Shown piece by piece: positions 33,342 through 45,700 of a stretch of DNA of 64,000 nucleotides (position 1 is the stretch's first letter; every line of letters starts with the position of its first letter). The notes beneath the pieces are model-generated. The model made no database searches. It saw only the letters and a program-made list of their open reading frames with translations, and was not told the DNA's origin. The DNA lies in assembly GCA_027475525.1 (NCBI GenBank), contig JAMWFC010000132.1:1222352-1286351 (forward strand), read 5' to 3'. This stretch comes from Macrolepiota albuminosa. Taxonomy: Eukaryota > Basidiomycota > Agaricomycetes > Agaricales > Agaricaceae. Both the position numbers and the translations under genes were made by a program.

Positions 33342-35923
33342 TCAGTGTTTTAGCACTCCAAGGAGGCGCCTAAGAATGAAAATAATTTCAGGAAAACAGG
33401 GAACGGTGAACTTATGGAGGGGACATACTCCATCTTGAGTGAATTCACGTTCATTATCCGGGTATACATAGTCTGGTGAGGCTACTGAATTGCGCCCTGA
33501 GGTCCGAAGCATGACCCACATATATCCTTCGCAGCGTTTCAGCACGAAGATCAAGTCTGCCTCGCATTCAGGAGGACAAAGACAGAAGACCCCTGGTCGT
33601 TCGTGTCGCAGCCAAGCGAGTACATCCTCAGCAGAACATGCCAAATAACCAAGAGGAGGAGCATCAGGAAGGAGGGCGGACAGAGTGATCATCATCTCTT
33701 CGGTAACACCGTGTTCGTCTTTCTTCAGTTTAACCAGCTGTGTGGGATACTTTCTAGTCGTAGTTAACCACGAAAGAGGCGTAAGGACTTCAAAAATATC
33801 AGAAAAGGAATGATTGTCCACGCTCTTGAGTACATGGGCCAAGTACAGGGCGATATAACTTGCAGGTGTATAAGCATCACCGTTAGCCCAGTGGCCGCAA
33901 ACATAGAAGCAGAAATCGTTGAACGAAGTCAGCGATCGCGGTCTTTCTTTGTAAGGAGACCTGTCCGAAAGCCATACAGCAGCAGCAATGAGAGGCCCTG
34001 GTTGATCCAGTGATATCTGACTCATATCCCTGTCTTTAAATTCACCGATTCCAGAACTGACGAGATCCACTCTGCCAATCCCAAAGCATGGTGGATGCTT
34101 TCCGGTTATGAGGTAGTGCATGATGACTTCATGGGTCGTTGACCGAACATGCGGGCGACCTGATAAACCATAAAAATGTCGAAACAATTGAGAGTCCGTA
34201 CAAGAATGAGTGGCCCACATCCTTACCCTGCACAACTTCCCCCATGTTATAGAAGGGTGGATCAACTGTGCTTGGGCCTTCTTCGATGATATGGTCTCCT
34301 GCGTCGAGCGCGATATATCCAATGAGCTTTTTAATGTAGTTATTAAGAACACCGTGAGGATGTGCTACTCCGTCCATGAGTAGCACGGCTACGAGACTCG
34401 CAGTTAGCCGGTGTCTATGATGATGACATGAGAACTTGTAACGATGGGTGGAAGGTGCTTGCCTTGGCCTACACCAATCCCAGATACGACTGAATAAAGC
34501 GTCCGCTTTTGGCGACTGCGTGAGAGAAGGGGGAAGAAAAGAGAGAACATATCTCTTTTGTGTCTCTGGGTCATCAAATGTCCCTGTGTCTGAAGTCCAT
34601 CTCCATGAAGACCATTCAGGTGATGTTTGAGGAAAGTCGCTCATGGGAATATTCGTCCCAGCCACGACAAACGTAATGTCAAGCGAAACAAGACGGTCTC
34701 TCCAGGTACGAATTATTTCCTTAAGAGCGGGATAGCGGTCTCGATCGTCGGGCTGTGAAAACCAGATCTCTCGAATGCCTACATTTGCCTCATCAATGAC
34801 AAGGAAAAACCCGTCCGTTTTTGCCGATTCAGGCATTAGACTTTGGATGTCCTTCATAACTCTTGTTAATTCATCATCTATAAACTCCTGTGATTTTGTA
34901 TCGATTGAGATCAAGATATCTCGAAAAGGGTCAGAATAGTCTATAATATAGCATGCCAGTTGTGCAAGAAGCCAACGACGTTTTTGTACCTCCCCGATCT
35001 CCCCATCAGCGCTGCAAATCTTCAAAAAGTCTCTGAAAATCAAAAGATGGGCCAAGAGGACGGCTGAAAATCGGCGAGCAGCAACCTCCCTGTTTTTCGC
35101 CAAGATGGGTTCAAATGCCAGGGAAGACCTATGCGGAAGATGTCGCACGAGGTCTCCGTCGCTAAAAATACGTCGATCGAGGGTCGTGTCAAGTGCACGG
35201 GCTTCTCCTTCATCTGCATGACAGGTAACATAAATTCCCCAGTGCTGGCAAAGACCTTCATAGAGTAAACGAGTCTTTCCAGTAGCTGATGCATTCACTA
35301 AGAACCTGTGCTGCGATTTGAGCTTCACAGGTCTTTGATATTCCGGAGAAGTACATACGTATTCTGACCCTTGCGGAATAGCCGCTGGATGCGCTCCTGA
35401 AGGGCAGGATGTCTCTGAAAAGTTCCCAGCTCGTGAAAAAGCATCGATGGTGGTCTGCGCTTTCCTGACAAAGAACGCAGGTCGATCGTCCTGATATCGA
35501 ACGTGGCATCTGCATGTTCCTTTTCTAACGTCCATAGGACGTGTTTGGCCTTACCACGAGTGAGGTTCTTCAAATTTGAGGCTATTCTTGCAAGAATCAC
35601 GGGTCGCGTGTCACGAAGGGAAAGCAATGGCTCTACTCCCTTGGGGCGGGAGAAGTCTATCGAAAAATATTCTACACTATCGGGACAATCCAAAGAATAT
35701 AGATAGACGTACCGAGACAGATTTCCCAAAGCTTTCGAAAATCTCCTGAGAGTTTCGCCTCCTCGATATATTGGAAAAGTTTTGAATATCTGTACAACAA
35801 GCTGGCGAAGGACTCTGGAGAGCCGAGTGTACCTTGATTGTCTTTGACGGAGTCTGGACACAGTTGCGAGAGGAATCGTGCAGCATTATCGCAATCATCA
35901 GGGTTTGTGTAAGGACGAGGCAT
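33342..35923 (-). CDS. P-loop NTPase, basidiomycete Crinkler (CRN)-like
   Basis: Exons on the minus strand: 35923-35713, 35656-35359, 35305-34227, 34159-33342, about 801 residues. An optional 48-nt GC-AG intron near 34462-34415 would shorten it by 16 residues and join WCRPR to HRLTAS. The splice before exon 3 restores FLVNASATGKTRLLYEG, a Walker A motif. A Walker B-like strand follows (GFFLVIDEAN), then SFLPPSL and LNNYIKKLIGY. The arrangement resembles NTPase modules of Crinkler-type proteins abundant in agarics and some other eukaryotes; that assignment rests on my recall of the family pattern. No signal peptide is evident. The start is MPRPYTNPDD, the first ATG. The function in saprobic fungi is not established. 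Confidence 0.65.
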
Positions 35924-37290
35924 ATGCAGGCACTGAGCTGAAGTCAATGGGAAAGCCAATCCAGTTCAATTGTGTGACTGTGTCATGAATCGACCCCAAC
36001 TGGGGCTTATTTGTATCCCTTCTCCTGTTTCTCGTCTCGTCTTGTAAGTTTACAGGAAGGAGGCACGGAAGGAATGTGAGACGCGTTTGGGATGAGTGTC
36101 ACAGTCACTCCTCGTTCTTTTCGTCTTTTCGTCACCTTTATCCCTATTATCGATTCTATTTTTCCTTTTATTGTCTCGTTTATCGCGTCATAGACTCCTT
36201 AAATCTCACGGGGGGAATGTAACGTGAATTTTGAATCGTGACGCGTGCGTGACTAGAGTCGGTTGATAGACGCCACCTTTGCTTGTTTGTTATTCAAATC
36301 ATTTGCGCACTTTGTGGTTGTGCACATCAAGAGTACGTTTCCTACCCTAATACAACATGACTGGCAGAGAGAGGAAAACGCGTGGGAGGGTTAACACCTC
36401 AGTACCTATACCCAACACCTCTGTATTCACGCTTCAACCCTCCTCCCTCGCATCTCGTATTGAGCGATAGGCTAGGACCGGCATGGAAATGGTGGAAGAT
36501 ATGTGCTCGGCACAGATCTTGACGAGAGTAGTACGTCCGGAGGGGGAGGCCATTAACGGATCCGAACCTCAACACGGTCCAGCCGAGCACTCCTTTAGAG
36601 GAAGGACATCAATCCGGGCGTGGCATTGCGTCCAATGCGGACACCGGCATTCAGAGGGAGAGCGACAAACGGGAGCTGACCTTGCCTCAGACTCGCATGA
36701 TACCCTTGCTTAGGCTGCCTTGTGCTGCCAAACATGCTTGTCCAACTGCCAATGCTGGGGACACCATCGGAGGAGATGCTCTGAACATCTTGTTCCCTGC
36801 AGTAGTGGACACCTTTTTGCGTAATGCTGTGCTGGCATTCCAGCCTAATCCTGTAATGCCTGCATTTCCAGCAGCATTTCCAACTGCAGCTCTGGTAGCT
36901 GTAATGCCTGTGTTTTTGTCTGCAGCTCTGATGATGCCTCTTCTCACCTCAGTCTTCCCTGGCTCTTGTTCCCACTCTGATCCCTTGCTCAGGGAGAACT
37001 CTAGATTATAGGGTCCCATCAGGCTGGGGTGCCTTTCAGGACAGTCTGGGTCAGCGTTGGGAGATAACACCCTCTACAAAGGGTACCTCTATGGATTTGT
37101 GCCAGACAGGTTGAGAGGAGTGTGCACCTCAGGAGGATCAGGTTGTGATGTTAATGGAGGCTCAACTTCAGACATTCCTCTGTGCTTATGGCTGTGTGAG
37201 GTCTTCAGACCAGGTTAGATCAATTTGCATAACTTGATTTCTTTGCCTTGTTTATACAGATTGTTGTCACGTTTTCCACCTCCATGACAG
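35924..37290. other. Intergenic, no clear gene
   Basis: 35960-36480 is noncoding. Between 36680 and 37070 both strands have open frames of about 110-127 codons; the minus one is Ala/Gly-rich (NAAGNAGITGLGWNAS) and its plus complement is repetitive, so I do not call either. Confidence 0.35.
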
Positions 37291-37650
37291 CCATTGGGGT
37301 GGGAGCTTATTATGCTCCAAATTGTACAGTCATTAGAAGAGACTTATTATGCCTATTTATGTGTTTTGGTGGGCAATTTGCCAATCCTTCTGGGCTTACC
37401 TATATATTTCTGGCTTGTTATGCCTCTAAAGTTTTTGGCTTATTATGCCTACCTTTGCGCTTATTATGCCAAATCTTTCATGGGCTATATGCATATATAT
37501 TTTGGGCTTATTATGCCTTATTGTGCTCAAGCTTATTATGCTGTTTTCTATGCTCATTCCAAATCTTTTGTAGGCTATAAGCATATATATTTTGGGCTTA
37601 TCATGCCATTTTTCATGCTTATTGTACCTATGTTCTTGCCATATCGCTGA
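37291..37650. repeat. Interspersed GCTTATTATGCC motif array
   Basis: GCTTATTATGCC or close variants occur at about 37307, 37339, 37413, 37439, 37459, 37506, 37531 and 37597 at irregular spacing. The ORFs of 110-118 codons across it follow from the motif. Confidence 0.5.
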
Positions 37651-37785
37651 CTAAATGTGCCAAATCATGTCTGCATCAGGGGAGATTATGAGTGCTCTAT
37701 TCAGTTTATTGTCTTGTTTCACTTGTTCCATTTTTGCATGTTTTGCCTTGATTTATTGGCTTATGCTATTTCTAGCCCTACAGAT

Positions 37786-38459
37786 AAAGCCTTCACCTGG
37801 GAGGACTCAGAACGCGGCAGTCTACATACAGACTTCTTCCTGCCTGTTGTAATCCCGACCATTCCTCATGTGCTGTGGACTGAGTACAACCGACCGTTAC
37901 CGCCTGGAATCGAAGTTGAGGTCTGTCAAATTATTAGGACCAAGATAAAGGCTGGCATCTACGAACCCTCCAATAGCTCTTACCGCTCCCGATGGTTTTG
38001 CGTCCTCAAAAAGAATGGCAATCTACGCATAGTTCACAGTCTTGAGCCGCTGAATAGAGTTACTATACGACACTCTGGTGTGCCGCCTTTTCCTGACCAT
38101 GTTGCCGAGTCCTTTGCCGGGCGTATTTGTGGCGCCACCCTTGACCTCTACGTTGGCTACGACGAACGCCTAATACACCCTTCTTCCCGGGATCTTACCA
38201 CTTTTCAAACTCCGTTTGGTGCCTTGCACCTAGTCACCTTGCCGATGGGCTGGACAAACTCAGTCCCCATATTCCATGACGACATCACTTTCATCCTCCA
38301 GCCCGAGATACCGCATAATGTCCTTAGCTTCATTGATGACGTTGGCGTCAAAGGCCCCAAAGACTGGCGACTCGTAAACGGCTTACCAGCAACCCATCCC
38401 GACAACTCCAACATTCGCTTAGCGCTATGGGAATTTTTTCAGTTGCTTAACCAAGTTCT
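37786..38459 (+). pseudogene. Family A copy 2 pol, 5' part (RT fragment)
   Basis: It encodes AFTWEDSERGSL through the RT catalytic FIDDVGVKGP to LLNQVL with few changes from copy 1. It stops where the LTR C insertion begins at 38460. The upstream reading frame is fused to unrelated sequence. Confidence 0.88.
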
Positions 38460-39011
38460 TGTCAGGTTCCGCTGAATCGGGGGCTTTCCGGGAAAGCGAC
38501 GCCCTTACGATGCGGACTTGATCTACGGATACTCGGGTGTCTGGAACTCCAGGGCTAGGACTCCGGGGTTCAAGACGAGGACAGGGGTAATCCCGGGAGA
38601 GGGGACTAGAGTCCGGGGGTTTTGGATGAGAGTGGCTGGGAGCTAGAGGGGGTCGAGTCGTGAACCGGAGGTTCTAAGACGAGACCAAGTCAGTAAATTA
38701 AGAGTCGCGAAGTGCGTACCAAAACTTAGAGCACGCGAATACTAAGGCGTGCCAGTCGAAGCGTACCAAACAAGGCGTACCAGTCAAACAGAGGGCACGC
38801 AATATCCAAGTAACAGTTATGCAAAGTATGTAATATCAAGACTAGCGAATACAGCGGAGAACTACACTATAAGTACTACGGATCGTGTCTCGGGTTTCCG
38901 GGGTGTCTGGGATGAGTTCCGGGGGTCATTGAGTAGCGGCCAGGGACTGTATACCGGGATCGCGCGTGTGGGGACGCGCGATCAATTGGCGCGGAGGGAG
39001 TCGTGATGCGT

Positions 39012-39245
39012 TGTAACGAAGTTACGTATTTGAGAGAGCTTAGTGTGCACACAACACTGAATCAGACCAGACCGGTCTATTGACAATGTAGTTTACAACA
39101 AAAATAAGCTGCTTTGTAAGCAGCTGAATAACTAATTATATACGAATGTAAATAAATATTATATTATAATAAATATAATATAATATGTACTAATATACAG
39201 TAAGTAAAGCTATGTGGCCAACGCCACATAGCGGACTACGCTACA
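39012..39245 (-). repeat. 3' LTR of family B
   Basis: 234 bp, TGTAACG...GCTACA. Contains a hairpin-forming palindrome CTATGTGG..CCACATAG near its right end. It is the downstream LTR for the minus-strand element. Confidence 0.92.
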
Positions 39246-39256
39246 CACCCCCCAAT
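39246..39256 (-). other. Polypurine tract of family B
   Basis: On the minus strand TTGGGGGGGTG abuts the LTR, which fixes the orientation of the element. Confidence 0.7.
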
Positions 39257-39290
39257 CAGACCGAGCTACGGTCTCGAGATAATACGACGG

Positions 39291-42200
39291 TCATGCCGTC
39301 GGTAAGTCTGGGACGGGGGCAATGGGAGAGTCCCCAGGCTCCCGGAATGGATCGGCAGTCGCGTCGTCCATGTCGTAGTCGAGGAGTTCATCCTCGGGTG
39401 CGGGCGCGTAAGAAGTACCCGAAGGCCCTGCTACAGGCAGGGAATCGTCATAGTCCCGGAGGGGGGACAGTGTGAGATTGGGGTCGATGGTCGACCCCGA
39501 GACGGTTGGTTGGGGATCAGGCAGATCCCCGGTGTCGGACGGGTACTGGCGCGTCCAGATTTCGCGGGCATGAATGTCTTGCCCGATAGAGAGGTACATC
39601 CCCTTGGCGAGCGCGTCGTCGTATGCACGACGACTGTCCTGCTGCTGGAGCATCAGGCGTTGACGATCGCCGATGGTGCCCTCGCGCCACCCATCCCACT
39701 GAGGCGACGACTGTCCTGCTGCTGGAGCATCAGGCGTTGACGATCGCCGATGGTGCCCTCGCGCCACCCATCCCACTGAGGATGGACTGGGGTGTACCGT
39801 AGTGATCGAGGCGTTGTAGCCTCTCGTCGTCGATAGCAGCCGCCTCGTTGTAGAGCCGGCTGTCGCTGAAGAATAGATGGGCCAAGTAGGTGACCCCATA
39901 AGTGTACGCGTGGTCAGCCCAGCTGACCGGGATTTGGTTGTGAAGAAGGACGCGTAACGCGTCCGAAGTGGAGAACACGGAAGCTGACGCTTCCGGAATG
40001 TCCACAGCCCGAACCTCGAAGGTAGGGTCGTCGGCGTGGATGGGCTCAAAGACTCGCCCCGTGGCCGCCTCGTACTCGGCCACGGCCTCTTTATAGAGGC
40101 CTGGCCTGGCGAAGACGTAGGCCAGGTACTTGTGTACCGTGGCCTTAGAGGGGCGGCTGGCGCTGAGGGCGCGTACAAGCGCAAACCCAAAGAGGCTGCG
40201 CCAATGAATGCGCATGGCTCGGTCCATGGCCAGACCGGTCCACACATTGGACGTCCCAGGACGTCCATAGAGGAGGGCGTATGAGCCCAGGTAGTCCAAA
40301 GCAAATGGTTGCTTTGGATCAGGGGGGGTAAGGCCGACGAAGGCAATCTTCCCTCCCTCTTTGCGGCGATAGAGCTGCGACGGCACAATCATTCGCGGGA
40401 AACTCTCCCGCTCCTCTGGACTTGCGAAGGGTACCGCGATAGTCCTATACTCGACCTCGTCGAGTAAATGAGACATAGCTCTGTCTCGGGCCGTAGGGTG
40501 GCAGTTGAGCGCCACCCGCTTGAATTCGTTGAGCAAGAGGTAGCCCAACTGACGCTGCCGAAGCGGCGTAAACTGGTTGTTGACCAGTGCATGAAGTCTG
40601 CGGACTTCTCGAGGACTGCGGGGAAACCCGCGAGGTGCAACTTGGTACACCTTACTGTTGTGGGGCGTCGCGGCGGCGTTGCCCGGTTTGTCGTCCTCGA
40701 AGGACCTGGCTGCGCGGGCTTCTTGCCCGACGAAGATGGTATTGGTCCTTGGCGACCAATAGAATTGGGGAGCCAACCCCGCGCCAAAGAATGAGTTTTG
40801 GCGCTCAATAGTGTGATCACGGTAGATCACCACACCGAGCGCATCAGGGATGCGCCCAGTTTCGTCCTCAAGGAGGGCGGCCCCTCGTTTGGCGCTGTTC
40901 TGCGCCCGACGCTCCATCTTGGCTCGTCGATTGCTGTTGCGCCGTTCGCGCGCCATACGCTGTGCCGCCGTCTCGTGCGGCACTGGGGATTCCATACGAG
41001 CCTCTTCAGGCTCCTCATACCAATCGTCGTCGGAGGGAGGGGAAGGCAGCCTCTCCGGCTCCGACTTCTCAGAACGTGGGTCCATTGCCCACACACACCG
41101 CGGGAGTCGGGCTGGCAGGCCCTCTACCAGTATAGCGGGTAAAAAGGGGATGTTAGCCCCTGGGGCCCCTTTCGGGGCATCCTCGGGGAAGTGCACATTG
41201 ACGTAGGCGCGCACTTCCGGTTGCTTACCCCGACGATCCTTTCGGGGTTGTGAGGCCTTGGCCTCAGTGGGGCGTGTGCTCACGCCCCTGGAACTCTGCT
41301 CCCCAGAGTGCGTGGTGGATACCACGGATACTGGTCGCGAAGACGCGACCTCAGACGCGCCGCTGGCGAGGCGCTGGATAAGCCGGGGGGCGGCTGGAGC
41401 AGGAACATCTTCATAAGGGAGGATGTCCCGTCCTAGACCGGCCTCCCGGCCGGGGGCAGCAACGCTCGATGTAATCGAGCGGGAGGGCGCGTCCTCCACT
41501 CCTTGCCGACGCGCCCTTTTGCTGGAGTCGGTGTCCTGACTCGGGGGTGTAGACTGCCGCTTACGAGCGGCCGAAAGGGCAAGGAGATCAGTTTTGCGCT
41601 GAGCGCGCATGTGATCCATGTCGTCCATCATCCGGCAGATGAGGACGACTGCCTCCGCATCGCGGAGGAATGACGACTCTGCGGGTACATCGTACCCGTT
41701 ATCTCCAAGACGTTGGAGAAGGGTAGCCAGGACTAAGTCCTGGCTGTGAGTGGGCTCGACAGCCCGTGCTTTTCCTTTGTCGCGTCGAGGACGCGACTCT
41801 TCTTCCGAGCTGGGCTCGGATTGGTGCGGCATTTCCAGCCGCTGTAGCAAGGAGAGCTTGGCCAGGCTCTCCGTCGGCGCATCGGACGATGATCCGACGC
41901 TTCGTTCTGTATTGAGAGTTTCTGCTCTCTCAATGGCCGCGGTGGCCTGCACGAGGGATGCTTGGCGTCCCTCTAGATTATCGGTTGGTACTGTGGTCGA
42001 CAGGGAAATCGACCGGCCTCCCTTGGCTTGCGACTCATGCGAGTCGCTGTACTGGGGCATTGCGCCCCAAGCCCCCATCCAAGCCGGGGGGTACGGCATC
42101 ATTACGGGCACACCACCCATCCCAGGGTAGTGCGCCGGGGCGGTAAACTGGGGAAAAGGATGTGTCCCCAGTTGCCCTGTTGCCGGTACAGGGGCAAGCT

Positions 42201-42687
42201 GCCTCCATGCCGGCGCTGCTTGGGGGCTGAATAGCCCCCCGTAGGCCTGTTGCTGGAATTGGCCCTCGGTGTGATGTGGCGCATAAGCGCCCGGTGCTGG
42301 TTGTTGGGGCTGATAGCCGCCCACAGGTGCGTTCTGGGGCATGAAGTTGCCCTGCATGGATAAGCGCCCGGTGCTGGTTGTTGGGGCTGATAGCCGCCCA
42401 CAGGTGCGTTCTGGGGCATGAAGTTGCCCTGCATGGGTTTGAAGTGGCGGATAGCCACTGATCACCGGCTGCTGCGGCGGGTAGCCCGCCGCTGGTTGTT
42501 GCTGCTGCTGTGGGAAGCCCACCGCCTGTTGCGATTGTCCCCACTGGGGCGCATTTTGGGTCAGCGGGGGAGCCATCTGCCCCCCCCCTTCAGCCGACGG
42601 TAAGACCGACGGCGTACTCTCAAATTGCTGCTGCTGTAGCTGCTGCTGCTGCTGCTGGTCACTCATGTCCACGGGCATGCTGTCCAT
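39291..42687 (-). CDS. Large accessory ORF downstream of pol in family B (function unknown)
   Basis: The ORF starts MDSMPVDMSDQQQQ at 42687, same strand as pol, and runs 985 codons to 39730. A second frame continues to 39291 with coding character (DSRRAYDDALAKGMYLSIGQ ... DYDMDDATADPF). The junction lies in an exact 77-bp duplication (39628-39704 / 39705-39781), so the real product is probably about 1100 residues. The N-terminus is Gln/Pro-rich with GYQPQQPAPGAYAP-type repeats, one of which is another 77-bp duplication (42283). The centre is basic and disordered; the C-terminal third looks folded (SLFGFALVRALSAS, DHAYTYGVTYLAHLFFSD). I see no transmembrane segment or signal peptide, so an Env role is not supported. 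It occupies the usual env position. Confidence 0.75.
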
Positions 42688-42789
42688 GGTTGGGAAAAAA
42701 GGCGAAAAAGAAATTTCGCCTTTTAAGACGTGTTTCAGCCACAGCTGCTGACCAACTCAGCCAAGCCGCGATCGGCACTGCCGATCAAA

Positions 42790-45700
42790 TTAAGCGCCGG
42801 CACGCTTACTTAATTGATGTGGGCGCTTAACGCCCTTCAACTCCAAATAACGGTCAAGTGCCGCTAGCTTGGAGCAATGGGAGTGTGGCTCCCATGTTGT
42901 GTCCCCCAGGGACCATCGTACCTCAAACTCGAGCGTGTTACGCTCAGTCCACCGGTGCCCAATTATGCACTCGACAAACCATTCGTCGTCGTCTCGAGCC
43001 CCAAAATCATAGGGGCCCGGGGTCGCCCTGTTAGGGAACAGCGCATCATCAGACGCGCTATAAGGTCGCAACAGCGACACATGGAACTTAGGAACGATGC
43101 GTCGTTCCTGTAATGCCAGAGGCAGCTCCAACACGTAGTTGGAGGTACTTGGCTCTGCGTCTAGGACGCGGTATGGGCCTACCCATTTCGGGCAGAGTTT
43201 ACTCGCCCGTCCCTTTGGGAGCTTCAGATTACGCGTTGACAGATAGACCAACGCTCCTACTGCTATTGGCGGGTCTGCTCGCCTACGGTGATTGGCGTTT
43301 TTCGCCTGGAAGACTCGCGCCTCTATGATGGCGTCATGCGCCACCGCGATGTTCTCCAGGGCCTGCCTGGCGAACTCGACAACTCCACGGTGAGCTACCG
43401 TATCAGCACGAAGTTCGTGCAGCATGGAGGGCAAGTACCCTCCGTTGAGTTCAAAGGGCGCATACCCTGTGGTCTCCGAGATACTCGCGTTAATCGCGAA
43501 CTCAGTGAGTGGACACCAGTCCACCCAGTCCCGTTGGTCAGGGCGAACAACTGCCCTCAAAATCTGACCTATACTGCGGTTAACCCGCTCTGTCTGCCCA
43601 TCCGTCTGCGGATGGAAGGACGTCGACATGAGGAGTCGCGCTCCTAGCAGTTTGTGGAGTTCTCTCCACCATTGAGACGTGAACTTTGAGTCACGATCAC
43701 TCACAATGGTGCTAGGCAGCCCATGCAGCCTAACGATCTCCCTCAGGTAGATCCACGACAGCTCCTTAGCCATCAGCGTAGTTCGCACCGGTATGAGGTG
43801 CACCATGCTTGTCATACGACATATGACTACCCAGAGGTAATCGAACCCTCTGGACTCGGGAAAGGGACCTACGAAGTCCATTCCAATTGAGTCCCAGGGT
43901 TTCACCGGCACGGGTAGCTGGTGTAGCTTCCCGAGAGGGGATCCAGGGGGCAACTTTGCCCTCTGACACGCTGCGCAGGACGCGCAAAGGGTAGCTGGTG
44001 TAGCTTCCCGAGAGGGGATCCAGGGGGCAACTTTGCCCTCTGACACGCTGCGCAGGACGCGCAAACTTAGTCACTTCTTGGGCCATACGTGGCCACCAAT
44101 ACCATCGCCGGATGTAGCCCAATGTCCGGGCGGCACCAAAGTGCCCCACCAGGGCATGGGCCTGGTCCAAGACCCGCGTAACAATGGTACGCGTACGGGG
44201 GAGGCATACCACTGCCACCCCTTGACGGTTCTCCGTCGTGATGAGTCCACCAGGCTCATGCCTGAACCGAGGATGGTCGTCAGGATTGGCGATTATCTCG
44301 GCGAAGAGAGGATCATCGCCATAGTCCTGCACCACCTCCTGCCGGAAGTCGTCATTGACCAGGCTAGGAGGCTGGGATGAAGGCAATTCGCCTTCGAGCA
44401 TCTCCGCACCACCTCCTGCCGGAAGTCGTCATTGACCAGGCTAGGAGGCTGGGATGAAGGCAATTCGCCTTCGAGCATCTCCGCAGCGTAACGGGTACAT
44501 CGTGGCGCTCGTGCTCCCTAGTGGATGCTGGGTCCACGGTTTCATGCTCCTTGAGCAACTGGGCGGCTACGTCCCGTTCTTCACGCTGCTCTCTGAGGCG
44601 AGTGCTTCGCCTCCGTTCATCGTCACGCATAGCGCGTACTTCCAGGACATGCTCCCTGAGCTCCTGGTATCGGTGGAGAGGTAAATCCTCTCCATCAGGG
44701 TCTATGCGGCAGTCTGCCTGCACATACTCATGAGGCTCGTGAGCCTCCCCGACTACATCACTCTCAAAGTAGCGTGACAAGCAGTCTGCCACTTTGTTGA
44801 GTTCACCTTTAACATAGGTGATGTCGAACTGGTATCTTGACATGTAGTCTATCCACCGTCGCTGACGCGGCGACAAGTTCACCTGAGTTTTAAAGAACTC
44901 AAGGGCCTTGTGGTCCGTTATGATGTGGATGGGGTATCCCATCAGCTTATCCTCCCACTTGAGGAGAGCCTCGAGTATGGCAAGAGTCTCCAACTCGTGC
45001 ACCGCATAGTTTTGCTGGGCCGTCGTGAACTTCTTCGACATGAACCCTGCTGGGCGGCACGTCTGCCAGCTGCTTCCCTGGCCGTACATGGCCCCGACGC
45101 CTGTCTTGGACGCGTCGCAAATGAGCCATATAGGCTCGTCCCGTCTAGGGTCGATCGGTCGAATCACCGGAGTCTTCGTACAGATCCGTTTGACCATCTC
45201 GAAGCACCGCTGGTGTAACGGCCTCCAATTGAACGGTGATCCGTTCTGCGTCATGGCCATAAGTGGCCCAGTATAGGCAAGCACCGCTGGTGTAACGGCC
45301 TCCAATTGAACGGTGATCCGTTCTGCGTCATGGCCATAAGTGGCCCAGTATAGGCTGTACATCGGGCAAGAAGCTCGATATGTAATTGACAAGACCAACG
45401 AATCGTTGGATGTCATTGTAGTTTCGGGGCGTTCGCCACTCCCGAATGCGATCGAGCTTGTCCTGATCAGGGTGGATACCCTGCTCATCAATGACATGCC
45501 CTAGGCAGTCTATACTTTGAGCGTAAAGCTCACACTTCTTCCACTTCAAGTACAACTTGTACTTGCGCAGTCGTTCGAATACGACTCTGAGGTGCTGCTC
45601 ATGCTCCTCCATAGTATCCGAGTAGATGAATATATCATCTAAGTAGACGTGCATGAAACGTCCTATTACGTCTCGGAAGATAGAGGTCATTAGCCTCTGG

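Noticed and set aside
36682..37070. Overlapping open frames on both strands
   Set aside because: Both follow from repetitive composition; neither has splice support or motifs.
37248..37650. Two hydrophobic ORFs of 110-118 codons
   Set aside because: They translate the GCTTATTATGCC motif array, so the membrane-like composition is an effect of the repeat.
39291..42687. Envelope protein call for the family B accessory ORF
   Set aside because: Position alone suggests it; there is no signal peptide, transmembrane helix or glycoprotein-like cysteine pattern.
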